Source: JAHFDS01 sp964593795
GTDB lineage: Bacteria; Myxococcota_A; Polyangia; JAHFDS01
DNA length: 64,000 nucleotides
NCBI GenBank assembly: GCA_964593795.1
Contig: CAZQJC010000282.1
Location: 1 to 64,000 of the forward strand
Reading direction: 5' to 3'
The notes beneath the pieces were generated by a model. It ran no database searches. It was given only the letters and a program-made list of their open reading frames with translations, and had not been told where the DNA came from. The position numbers were made by a program, and so were the translations under genes. Below, one piece after another: positions 57,039 through 64,000 of the stretch. The first letter of the stretch is position 1. Each line of letters starts with the position of its first letter.

Positions 57039-58349
57039 ATGAGCGATCCGTCCTTGATGATCACGGAGGCGATGGACCGGCCGAGCCTGCTCGTCCGCCG
57101 CTTCTCCCTCACCGTCACCTCGGGCCCGGACGCCGGCCAGAGCCACCGCTCCGAGGGCGCGCGCGTCCAGGTCGGGGTCGATCCCGCGGCCGACGTCGTG
57201 CTCTCGGACCGCACGGTGTCGCGCTTCCACTGCGAGCTCGCCATCGAGGAGGGCGGAGTGTTCCTGCGTGACCTGGGCAGCCGGAACGGCACGCGCGTCG
57301 ACGGCGTGCCGGTCCTGGCCGCGCCGCTCCGCGACGGCGCGACCCTCCACGTTGGCCGCACCGAGCTGCGCTTCGAGCTCCTGCGCTCGCGCGTCGCCGT
57401 CGATCTCTACCCGGGCGACCGCTTCGGCCTGCTCGTCGGCCACTCGCACGTCATGCGCACGGTCATGGCGGTGCTCGCGCGCACCGCGCCCACCGACGTC
57501 ACCGTGCTCGTCGAGGGCGAGACCGGCACGGGCAAGGAGGTGGCCGTCGAGTCGTTGCACCGGGCGAGCGCGCGCAAGGACGGGCCGCTCGTCGTGGTGG
57601 ATTGCGGCGCCATCGCCCCCGCGCTCATCGAGAGCGAGCTCTTCGGCCACGAGCGCGGGGCCTTCACGGGCGCTGACCGCGCGCGCAAGGGCGCCTTCGA
57701 GACCGCCTCGGGGGGCACGCTGTTCCTCGACGAGATCGGGGAGCTCTCGCCGGACCTGCAACCGAAGCTCCTGCGCGTCCTCGAGACGCGGACCGTTCAG
57801 CGCGTGGGCGGCGGCGAGCCCATCCCCGTGGACGTGCGCATCGTGGCCGCGACGAACCGCAACCTGCGGCTCGAGGTCAACGACAAGCGCTTCCGCGCGG
57901 ACCTTCTGTTTCGCCTCAACGCCGTCACCGTGCGCCTGCCCCCACTGCGCGACCGCCTCGACGACCTGCCGCTTCTGGTGGACGAGATCCTGTCGCGCCT
58001 CGGCGCGGCTGCTCGGCCCGAAGCCGCGCCGCTGCGCGCACCCGAGTTCCTGGCCGAGCTGCGCCGGCACACCTGGTCAGGCAACGTGCGCGAGCTGCGC
58101 CACCACCTCGAGCGCTGCCTCGCCCTCAAGGCGGCTGCGCCGCTCGAGCAGCAGCCCGACGCGCCCCCGCCGCTCGACCTCGACCTGCCGCTCGGGGTCG
58201 TGCGCGAGCGCTGGATCGGCTACGTCGAGCGCCGCTACCTCGCAGAGCAGCTGGCCCGGCACGGGGACAACGTCACCGCCGCGGCCCGCGCGGCGGGGCT
58301 CGATCGCACGCACCTCTACCGCCTGCTCGGCCGCGCCGGCCTGCGCTGA
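57039..58349 (+). CDS. FHA-domain sigma54 enhancer-binding activator
   Basis: This 436-residue transcription activator has an N-terminal FHA domain (about 15-115; DRTVSRFHCEL and RDLGSRNGTRVDG), which binds phosphothreonine. The sigma54 AAA+ domain shows Walker A GETGTGKE, the signature ESELFGHERGAFTGA, Walker B GGTLFLDEIGEL and the arginine-finger region RFRADLLFRLN. A Fis-type helix-turn-helix closes it (NVTAAARAAGLDRTHLYRLL). The FHA module suggests control by Ser/Thr kinases such as those at 33805 or 39755. The ATG at 57039 is chosen among three near in-frame ATGs. It may regulate nearby lipoprotein genes, but this is untested. Confidence 0.92.
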   Translation: MSDPSLMITEAMDRPSLLVRRFSLTVTSGPDAGQSHRSEGARVQVGVDPAADVVLSDRTVSRFHCELAIEEGGVFLRDLGSRNGTRVDGVPVLAAPLRDGATLHVGRTELRFELLRSRVAVDLYPGDRFGLLVGHSHVMRTVMAVLARTAPTDVTVLVEGETGTGKEVAVESLHRASARKDGPLVVVDCGAIAPALIESELFGHERGAFTGADRARKGAFETASGGTLFLDEIGELSPDLQPKLLRVLETRTVQRVGGGEPIPVDVRIVAATNRNLRLEVNDKRFRADLLFRLNAVTVRLPPLRDRLDDLPLLVDEILSRLGAAARPEAAPLRAPEFLAELRRHTWSGNVRELRHHLERCLALKAAAPLEQQPDAPPPLDLDLPLGVVRERWIGYVERRYLAEQLARHGDNVTAAARAAGLDRTHLYRLLGRAGLR

Positions 58350-58360
58350 GCGCCTCTTTA

Positions 58361-58373
58361 TTAGTTCATCTAA
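58361..58373. promoter_or_regulatory. TTAG-N5-CTAA palindrome after the sigma54 activator gene
   Basis: TTAG ttcat CTAA in ATTAGTTCATCTAACCAAG, closely matching the site at 52331. It is 12 bases after the activator stop and 171 bases before the next start at 58544. Confidence 0.45.
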
Positions 58374-58445
58374 CCAAGTTATCAGCTCACAGGCCGCCCC
58401 CGGAGGGCGAGCCGCCTGGAGTGGCCGGCGAGCGGCGTGGCCAGT

Positions 58446-58462
58446 GTCGCCACGGGCGCGAC
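58446..58462. promoter_or_regulatory. GTCGC-N7-GCGAC palindrome before the second transglutaminase gene
   Basis: GTCGC cacgggc GCGAC, ending 82 bases before the ATG at 58544. Confidence 0.6.
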
Positions 58463-58543
58463 GCGGCTGGCGCCCAACCCTGCGAGAGCACGAGCGCGCG
58501 CATCCACACAGGCCTGGCGCGCGGGCTGCACAAGGGCCGCGGC

Positions 58544-60163
58544 ATGAGACACCTCGACGGACTGCTGCTCTCCGCGGCGCTCGTGGCCTGTTCGGCCGAG
58601 CCGCCCTCGCAAACCACGACCTCGACGGACGCCCCCGCCACCGCAGGAGGCAAGGGGGATCAGTGGGACTACGCCGGCTCCCCCGAGCGCTTCAAGATCG
58701 CGCTCGAGCGCCGGCTGGACGCGCTGCCCAAGACCGGCCGCGCCGACCAGACGCCCTGGGCCGAGACCTACTGGCCGGTGTTCGAGGACAGCTTCAACGC
58801 GCGCTGGCAGGGGCCGGGCACGCTGTCCCCGCTCGAGAAGTACGACCAGGCGTTCAACGGCTGGACGCCGCCGGCCGGCTTCTCCGCGCTCCGCCCGCTG
58901 ACCGCAGAAAACTGTGCGAGCGGCGCCTGGGACCGCGCGTACTACACCTCGCTCGGCCCCGCCGCGCGCTACTGGAGCGACAACAAGGGCATCGGCCAGC
59001 TCAGAAACGGCAAGGACGACGACGGCGACGGCCGCGTCGACGAGTGCGACGACCTCGACGGCATCGAGGACTGGTGGGGCTCGTGCCACGCCTGGACGCC
59101 GGCCGCCATCCTCGAGCCCGAGCCGCTCGAGCCGGTCACCCTGAACGGCGTGCGCTTCGAGGTCAGCGACATCAAGGCGCTCGTGATCTCGCTCTACGAC
59201 CAGGCCTCGCAGCTCTCGGTCGGCGAGCGCTGCAACCAGTCCAACCCGGCGCGTGACGCCACGGGGCGCGTCATCGATCCCGACTGCCGCAACACCAACG
59301 CGGGCACGTTCCACCTGCTCGCCACGAACCTCCTCGGCGTGCAGCACCGCGCGTTCGCCGAGGATCGTATCGCCGACAGCCAGGTGTGGAACCAGCCGGT
59401 GACGGGCTACCGCGTGCTCGACCAGCGCGAGCTGACGCTCGCCGACGCGCTGCGGCTCCTCAAGATCCCGGGCCCCGCGTACCCCTACAACCCGGCCGCG
59501 AAGCGCTTCGTCGAGGTGCGGACGGACGTCGACTACATCGTCGAGTCGGCGCCCTCCACCAGGCCGACCTCACCGAACATCGCGGACTTCGTGAAGACGG
59601 ACCGGTACCACTACGTGCTCGAGCTCGACGCCGCCGGCACGATCCTCGGCGGCGAGTGGGCCCCCGGCCCGGCCAGCCACGCGGACCGCCCGGACTTCCT
59701 CTGGCTGCCGCTCGGCCCCGGCCGCACCACGAACCCGAACGTCTCCGCCGACAAGGTGCGCGAGCTCCTGCGCCTCTCGCGCCCGGACACGCGCAGCACC
59801 GTGGTCAAGACGTACGTCGATGCCCCCGGCGTGCTGATCGACGACTACCCGAAGCCGGGCCCGAAGCGCACCATCACGATCCCGGACGCGCTCACCGCGC
59901 GCGAGGTCAAGGTGCGCGTCGAGATCTCGCACGGCTGGATCTACGACGTCCAGGTGCGCCTCACCCGCGGCAGCCAGACCTTCCTGCTCTTCGATCAGCG
60001 CCCCGAGGGCTCGAGCTCCACGGAGCTCAACGCCACCTACACGATCCGCGAGCTGGCCGGACAGTCGATCCAGGGCGACTGGACCCTCGAGGTCACCGAC
60101 CGCTCGAGCCGCGCCACCGGGCGCCTGATGCGCTGGAGCGTCGACGCGACGATCGCCCCCTGA
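58544..60163 (+). CDS. Transglutaminase-elicitor family lipoprotein with P domain
   Basis: This is a 539-residue lipoprotein: lipobox AALVAC (Cys16), a Thr/Ser/Pro linker and tag TAGGKGDQWDY. The enzyme region parallels the 14341 protein: AETYWPVFEDSFNARWQG, SPLEKYDQAFNG, WWGSCHAWTPAAI with the likely catalytic Cys, LNGVRFEVSDIKALV, and DSQVWNQPVTGYRV. A calcium-type loop DDDGDGRVDECDD precedes the active site. Residues about 425-539 form a proprotein-convertase P domain (beta sandwich; REVKVRVEISHGWIYDVQV), absent from the paralogue. Extracellular cross-linking activity is inferred. Confidence 0.78.
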   Translation: MRHLDGLLLSAALVACSAEPPSQTTTSTDAPATAGGKGDQWDYAGSPERFKIALERRLDALPKTGRADQTPWAETYWPVFEDSFNARWQGPGTLSPLEKYDQAFNGWTPPAGFSALRPLTAENCASGAWDRAYYTSLGPAARYWSDNKGIGQLRNGKDDDGDGRVDECDDLDGIEDWWGSCHAWTPAAILEPEPLEPVTLNGVRFEVSDIKALVISLYDQASQLSVGERCNQSNPARDATGRVIDPDCRNTNAGTFHLLATNLLGVQHRAFAEDRIADSQVWNQPVTGYRVLDQRELTLADALRLLKIPGPAYPYNPAAKRFVEVRTDVDYIVESAPSTRPTSPNIADFVKTDRYHYVLELDAAGTILGGEWAPGPASHADRPDFLWLPLGPGRTTNPNVSADKVRELLRLSRPDTRSTVVKTYVDAPGVLIDDYPKPGPKRTITIPDALTAREVKVRVEISHGWIYDVQVRLTRGSQTFLLFDQRPEGSSSTELNATYTIRELAGQSIQGDWTLEVTDRSSRATGRLMRWSVDATIAP

Positions 60164-60179
60164 TCCGCCCCCTGCCCTG

Positions 60180-61187
60180 CTACTGCAGCCGCACCCGCGG
60201 CGTCACGCCCGCCCCCCAGAACTGCTTGCCCGCATAGGTGCGCAGGAGCCTGCCGCCGCCGGTCAGCCGATCGATCTCGATGAGCTGGCCTGCCGCGGTG
60301 AAGGCCAGGACGCGCCCGTCGACGTACGCCATCCCGTAGACCTGCCCGAAGCCGATCCCCGTCCCCACCGGCGTCGCGGCTGCGGTCGACGGGTTGACCG
60401 TGATGAGCAGGTTGCTCGTGCCCGCGGACGCGCCGCCTGGCAGCTTCGACGAGATGCCGAACATCACGCCCGATGCCGAACCGTCGGAGACCACGACGAG
60501 GTCGCCGGCGGTGTCGAGCGACATCCCGTACGAGCCGAGGAGCGCGCTCTGCCCCGTGGCGACGTCGATGCGGAACACCTGGCCGGCGCCGTCGGCGCCG
60601 AGCAACGAGTCGTCGAGGAGGAACGTCAGGCCCACGAGGCTCACCGTGCCCGGCACGGTGGTGACGAGCGTCGCAGCCGCGGTCCGGGGATCGACCCGCC
60701 ACACCTTGGCGCCGGCGCTCGTGGCCGAGATCGTGTAGACGCGGCCGTCGGGCGTCACGGCCAGATCGGTCATGCGGTCGGGCACGCCGAACGAGCCCAC
60801 CACCATCAGGTCGAAGGTCGTGCGATCGATGACGTAGAGCTCGCCGGGCGAGTGCGCGTAGATCACGATCGGCGTCGTCGCGCCGTCGGGGGCGGCAGGA
60901 CCGTCGGGGGGCGCGGGACCATCGCCCCGCCGGGGGCCGTCGGGCGAGCGCGGACCATCCAGAGCCCCGCCCTCTACGTGCCGCGCATCTGCTCCCTTCG
61001 CGTCCCAGCGCGACGCATCGACGCGACGAGCATCCGCTCCAGCACCCCGGCCGTCCGCGCCCATCGCATCGACCACCCCGCCCCGCGCCCCATCGGGCCC
61101 GGCTGCAGGCGCCCCTCCCTGCGTCGGACCGCAGGCGAGCACGACGAACACGAGACCAGCGCATGCGACCCGCGACATGGTTTGCAT
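60180..61187 (-). CDS. Beta-propeller lipoprotein with Asp/Gly-rich linker
   Basis: This is a 335-residue predicted lipoprotein (lipobox VFVVLACG, Cys19) with about 75 residues of Asp/Gly/Ala/Pro linker like that of the 52350 protein. It is followed by repeats such as GELYVIDRTTFDLMVVGSFG and DGRVYTISATSAGAKVWRVD, typical of WD40/NHL-like propeller blades. The function is unknown; such proteins often bind ligands or partners. The ATG at 61187 or a second one nine bases later could be the start; neither has a ribosome site. Upstream is an AT-rich stretch TTTG-CATGA-TAAA weakly like the TTAG sites. Confidence 0.7.
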   Translation of the reverse strand: MQTMSRVACAGLVFVVLACGPTQGGAPAAGPDGARGGVVDAMGADGRGAGADARRVDASRWDAKGADARHVEGGALDGPRSPDGPRRGDGPAPPDGPAAPDGATTPIVIYAHSPGELYVIDRTTFDLMVVGSFGVPDRMTDLAVTPDGRVYTISATSAGAKVWRVDPRTAAATLVTTVPGTVSLVGLTFLLDDSLLGADGAGQVFRIDVATGQSALLGSYGMSLDTAGDLVVVSDGSASGVMFGISSKLPGGASAGTSNLLITVNPSTAAATPVGTGIGFGQVYGMAYVDGRVLAFTAAGQLIEIDRLTGGGRLLRTYAGKQFWGAGVTPRVRLQ

Positions 61188-61268
61188 GATAAATCATTTC
61201 CCCGTCCATCCCACGCCCCACTTGTCGGCCATCAACTCCCTCGACGCGGCGCGGTCGAGGATCGTGGA

Positions 61269-62798
61269 ATGTCACGGCCCTCCAGCCTGCGAGTCATCCT
61301 GGTCAAGCCGAGCAAGTACGGCAGGGACGGCGCCCTCGAGCGCTTCCGGGTGGGCTTCATGCCGAACGGCACCCTGCCCCACCTGCGGAGCCTGACGCCG
61401 CGCGAGGTCGACGGCGTTCCCGTCGAGGTCGAGTGCGTCGACGAGTGCGTGACGGCCGACCTCGGCTACCTGCGCCGGCTCTCGAGCGCGCCCGGGACGC
61501 GCACGCTGGTGGGGCTCGTGGGCGTGCAGAGCCACCAGTTCCCGCGCGCGATCGACCTGGCGGCGCTCGCGCACACGCGCGGCTCGCTCGTGGTGATGGG
61601 CGGGCCGCACCCCATGACCTGCGACACGCGCGCGCTGCAAGGGAACGGCCCCGCCTTCTGCCTCGGCGAGGCCGAGGCGACGTGGCCCGGCATCCTGGCC
61701 GACGCGGTGCGAGGCGAGCTACGCCCGGTCTACGGCGAGGGCGCCAGGTGGCAGGCGGATCTCCACCCCCCGCCGGTCGAGCCGCTGGACGCACGCCTCA
61801 TGCGCCGGTACGCGCTTCGCCTCGGCGCGCTCTACCCGGCGCGAGGCTGCCCCTTCGACTGCCACTTCTGCTCGGTCGTGCGGATCGCAGGCCGCACCGT
61901 GCGCTCGCAGCCCATCGAGACCACGCTCGAGGGCCTGCGCGCGATCCGACGCGCTGGGATCCGCGTGATGATGTTCACCTCCGACAACTTCAACAAGTAC
62001 CCGGGCGTCACCGACCTGCTCGAGGCGATGATCGCGTCGGACCTGCGGGTGCCGTTCATGGCCCAGGCGGACGCCCAGCTGGTGCGGGATCCCTCGCTGG
62101 TCGAGCTGCTCGCGCGGGCCGGCTGCTTCCAGCTCTTCATCGGCGTCGAGTCGTTCAGCCAGTCCGCGCTGCGCGGCGTGGGCAAGAAGCAGAACCGACC
62201 CGATGACTACCGCGAGCTCGTGCGGCAGTGCCGCGCGCACGGCGTGCTCTCGCACTTCTCGAACATCCTCGGCTTTCCCGACGACGATTTGCCGAGCCTC
62301 GCCGAGCACCAGGCCACGCTCGAGGCGATCGGACCGGACCTCGCCTCGTTCTACGTGCTCACGCCGTTTCCGGGCACGACCCAGTACGAGGACTTCCGGG
62401 CGCGCGAGCTGATCGTGGACCGGAACCTCGACCGCTACGACGCGACGAGCCTCGTCTGGCGGCACCCGCACCTGTCCGCCCAGGAGCTAGACGACGCCCT
62501 GTTCTCCGCGTATCGCTCGTTCTACGGGCTGCGGCGAATCGTCGCCCTGACGCGGGGTGCCCTGGGCAGGCGTCGTGACGAGCGCTGGCACGGGTACGCG
62601 CTCTCGGCGAGCTATGGCGCGTTCTGCCGGGCGGCCGCGCATCTGCGATTGCACCCGATGTCGGCGGGACTCGGCCAGGTGAGGCTCGACCGCGCGAGCG
62701 ACCACGACGAGGTGCGGCGAACGGTGTTCCACGTCGATCGCGTGCCGTTGCCCGACAGCCTGCCGCAGCCGCGGGCTCAAGTGCCCGCCCGGGCCTGA
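61269..62798 (+). CDS. B12-binding-domain radical SAM protein
   Basis: This is a 509-residue enzyme. The N-terminal 190 residues resemble a cobalamin-binding fold (GLVGVQSHQFPRAIDL, VVMGGPHPMTCD). The radical SAM core has the cluster motif CPFDCHFC near residue 200 and later SAM-domain segments (MMFTSDNFNKYPG, FIGVESFSQSAL, NILGFPDDDL, FYVLTPFPGTTQYE). Members of this class modify lipids, antibiotics or other small molecules; the substrate here is unknown. The ATG at 61269 gives the natural family start. It is divergent from the propeller lipoprotein. Confidence 0.85.
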   Translation: MSRPSSLRVILVKPSKYGRDGALERFRVGFMPNGTLPHLRSLTPREVDGVPVEVECVDECVTADLGYLRRLSSAPGTRTLVGLVGVQSHQFPRAIDLAALAHTRGSLVVMGGPHPMTCDTRALQGNGPAFCLGEAEATWPGILADAVRGELRPVYGEGARWQADLHPPPVEPLDARLMRRYALRLGALYPARGCPFDCHFCSVVRIAGRTVRSQPIETTLEGLRAIRRAGIRVMMFTSDNFNKYPGVTDLLEAMIASDLRVPFMAQADAQLVRDPSLVELLARAGCFQLFIGVESFSQSALRGVGKKQNRPDDYRELVRQCRAHGVLSHFSNILGFPDDDLPSLAEHQATLEAIGPDLASFYVLTPFPGTTQYEDFRARELIVDRNLDRYDATSLVWRHPHLSAQELDDALFSAYRSFYGLRRIVALTRGALGRRRDERWHGYALSASYGAFCRAAAHLRLHPMSAGLGQVRLDRASDHDEVRRTVFHVDRVPLPDSLPQPRAQVPARA

Positions 62799-62817
62799 GG
62801 TCGGACCGGGCGCGGGG

Positions 62818-63801
62818 CTACCGCCCGCGCAGGCGCCCCAGCATGTCCGCGATCGTGGGATCGACGGCCAGCTCGGGCAGGTCCGTGGACTGGTCGAGCG
62901 GCAGGAGCCCGCGCGCGATGAGGGCCGTGCGGATGACGTTCGGATAGAACTCCGTCACCTTGGCGAGGAACCGCTGCACCTGCTCGCGGGCCGTGTACGT
63001 CACCGCGGAGTCGAGGATGCGGACGATCTCGTTCGTGCAGTTGACGAAGAGCGTGTTGTACATGGTGCCCAGGCCCCGGGCCTCGCTGTCCGCCGCGATG
63101 TGCTCGAGGATCGCCCTCTTCTCGGCGGGCTCGAGCGCGAGCGGCCACTGCTCCACGCGGTGGTCCTGCTCGATGAGCATGTGGACGACCTTGGCCTCGA
63201 GGCTCGTCATCCGGTAGACGGCGCCGAAGTTGTCGAGCACACCCTCGACGAGGTCGTACTTGTAGCCGAGCTGGCCGAGGGCCTCGACCGAGAGCACGAG
63301 GTCACGGATCTCGACCCGCGAAGCCCGCGTCCGCGGGGTCTGACCGAGCAGGACCACCGGCGCGTCCTGCCGGAAGCGCACGCGCAGCTGCGTGTGCCCC
63401 GCGGGGACGATCGCCGGGAAGTACTCGAGCTGGAAGATGACGGTCTCGACGCCGGACCGCGGGATGCGGGCGACCCAGAAGGCGCCGTCGTGGAAGACGT
63501 TCGCGACGACCAGCGTCTCGGGGGACGCCCCGCCGAACGCACCCGCGACGTCGCCCTCGAGGCGCACGACGGGCCGGTGCTGGCGCGTGTCGTAGCAGCG
63601 GCCCCGCGCGGGCCCCTTCGGCAGGCGCGCGCGCGGCTCGAACGGATCCTGCGGGTCGAATACGCAGTCGGCCGGGTCGGCGCCGTCGGCCTTGCCGTCG
63701 GAGATCGCGTCCGGCTCGGGCGCGACCTCCCCGGCCGGGTCAGCACCGCAAGCGTTGAGGAAGAGCAGGAACGGCAGGAGGTAGATCGACATGCGCAGCA
63801 T
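62818..63801 (-). CDS. GKAD-tagged lipoprotein, DUF4105-like C-terminus
   Basis: The 327-residue product has lipobox LFLNAC (Cys18), a Pro/Glu/Asp linker and tag ISDGKADGADPADC. A beta-rich middle part (about 55-180) is followed by a helical region with YNTLFVNCTNEIVRIL, where the NCT pattern and downstream YPNVIRTALIARGLL resemble the core of DUF4105/Lnb-type putative cysteine hydrolases. The match is tentative. The ATG at 63801 has GAAAGGGA upstream; a second in-frame ATG lies nine bases later. It converges on the radical SAM gene, with 19 bases between. Confidence 0.65.
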   Translation of the reverse strand: MLRMSIYLLPFLLFLNACGADPAGEVAPEPDAISDGKADGADPADCVFDPQDPFEPRARLPKGPARGRCYDTRQHRPVVRLEGDVAGAFGGASPETLVVANVFHDGAFWVARIPRSGVETVIFQLEYFPAIVPAGHTQLRVRFRQDAPVVLLGQTPRTRASRVEIRDLVLSVEALGQLGYKYDLVEGVLDNFGAVYRMTSLEAKVVHMLIEQDHRVEQWPLALEPAEKRAILEHIAADSEARGLGTMYNTLFVNCTNEIVRILDSAVTYTAREQVQRFLAKVTEFYPNVIRTALIARGLLPLDQSTDLPELAVDPTIADMLGRLRGR

Positions 63802-63901
63802 GCCGATCCCTTTCGCAAGGGGTGGGCCAGCGCCTGCGGCGCCAGGTCGCGCGTCATTCCAGGAAGTTGCAGGACGTGCGGGGCGCGAACCCTCCCGCAC
63901 C

Positions 63902-63918
63902 GTCGCACCGGGCGCGAC
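63902..63918. promoter_or_regulatory. GTCGC-N7-GCGAC palindrome before the 63801 gene
   Basis: GTCGC accgggc GCGAC with arms extended to ACCGTCGC/GCGACGGT, the longest of the set. It lies 101 bases upstream of the minus-strand start at 63801. The sequence beyond, to the window end, shows no gene. Confidence 0.65.
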
Positions 63919-64000
63919 GGTGGTCACTCCACCGGCCGTGCATCGTGCCCTGGCTCGACCGCGTCTTCGCGGACTTGGCCGCGTGCGGGGGCTCGGAGTC

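Overview
The window reads as the chromosome of a GC-rich myxobacterium (Myxococcota). The base composition is strongly GC. The proteome combines Ser/Thr kinases fused to receptors or ATPases, an FHA-sigma54 activator, a PilZ regulator, MopE-type Cys/Asp motifs and many lipoproteins with Gly/Ala/Ser or Asp/Gly linkers. I cannot fix the order; a Nannocystis-, Haliangium- or Polyangium-like lineage is inference only.

Left third (1-26.9 kb), mostly core genes: a hexamer repeat, clpB and a CbpA-type dnaJ. Next comes the minus-strand operon trmFO-xerC-hslV-hslU, then a double-receiver/PilZ protein and a 1655-residue HEAT-like protein. These are followed by a secreted transglutaminase-elicitor protein, an ECF sigma/anti-sigma/Spy-like operon and a SulP-carbonic anhydrase fusion. 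A pntAA-pntAB-pntB operon has a PntB carrying two NADP-binding domains. Last is a MshEN-domain protein coupled to a large signalling ATPase.

Mobile segment (about 27.0-33.8 kb): a tyrosine integrase runs into the 3' part of tRNA-Phe. Behind it lie a deletion-truncated primase/helicase, remnants of an excisionase, a small excisionase-like gene, an 800-base non-coding segment with an iteron-like array and a perfect 24-bp palindrome, and a tight four-gene operon rich in helix-turn-helix modules.

Right half (33.8-64 kb), a lipoprotein island: a 7TM-receptor kinase, a kinase-ATPase, an FHA-sigma54 activator and a radical SAM protein sit among about a dozen predicted lipoproteins. Among these are a GH31 glycosidase, a GH104 muramidase, a peptidoglycan-binding M15-like peptidase, a possible NlpC/CHAP-type hydrolase, a vWA protein, c-type cytochromes, a CpeT-like protein and a second transglutaminase with a P domain. 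Decayed gene fragments, a duplicated 122-bp repeat and a MITE-like element lie between them.

Main novelty: eight otherwise unrelated lipoproteins share a short motif [G/S/D]-K-[A/G/D]-D placed 19-31 residues after the lipobox cysteine. Seven of the eight genes have the same perfect palindrome GTCGC-N7-GCGAC about 80-125 bases before the start codon. In a by-eye scan I met that palindrome nowhere else between genes, and only twice inside genes. This looks like a co-regulated, commonly tagged lipoprotein set. A second AT-rich palindrome (TTAG-N5-CTAA-like) marks several lipoprotein genes that lack the tag.
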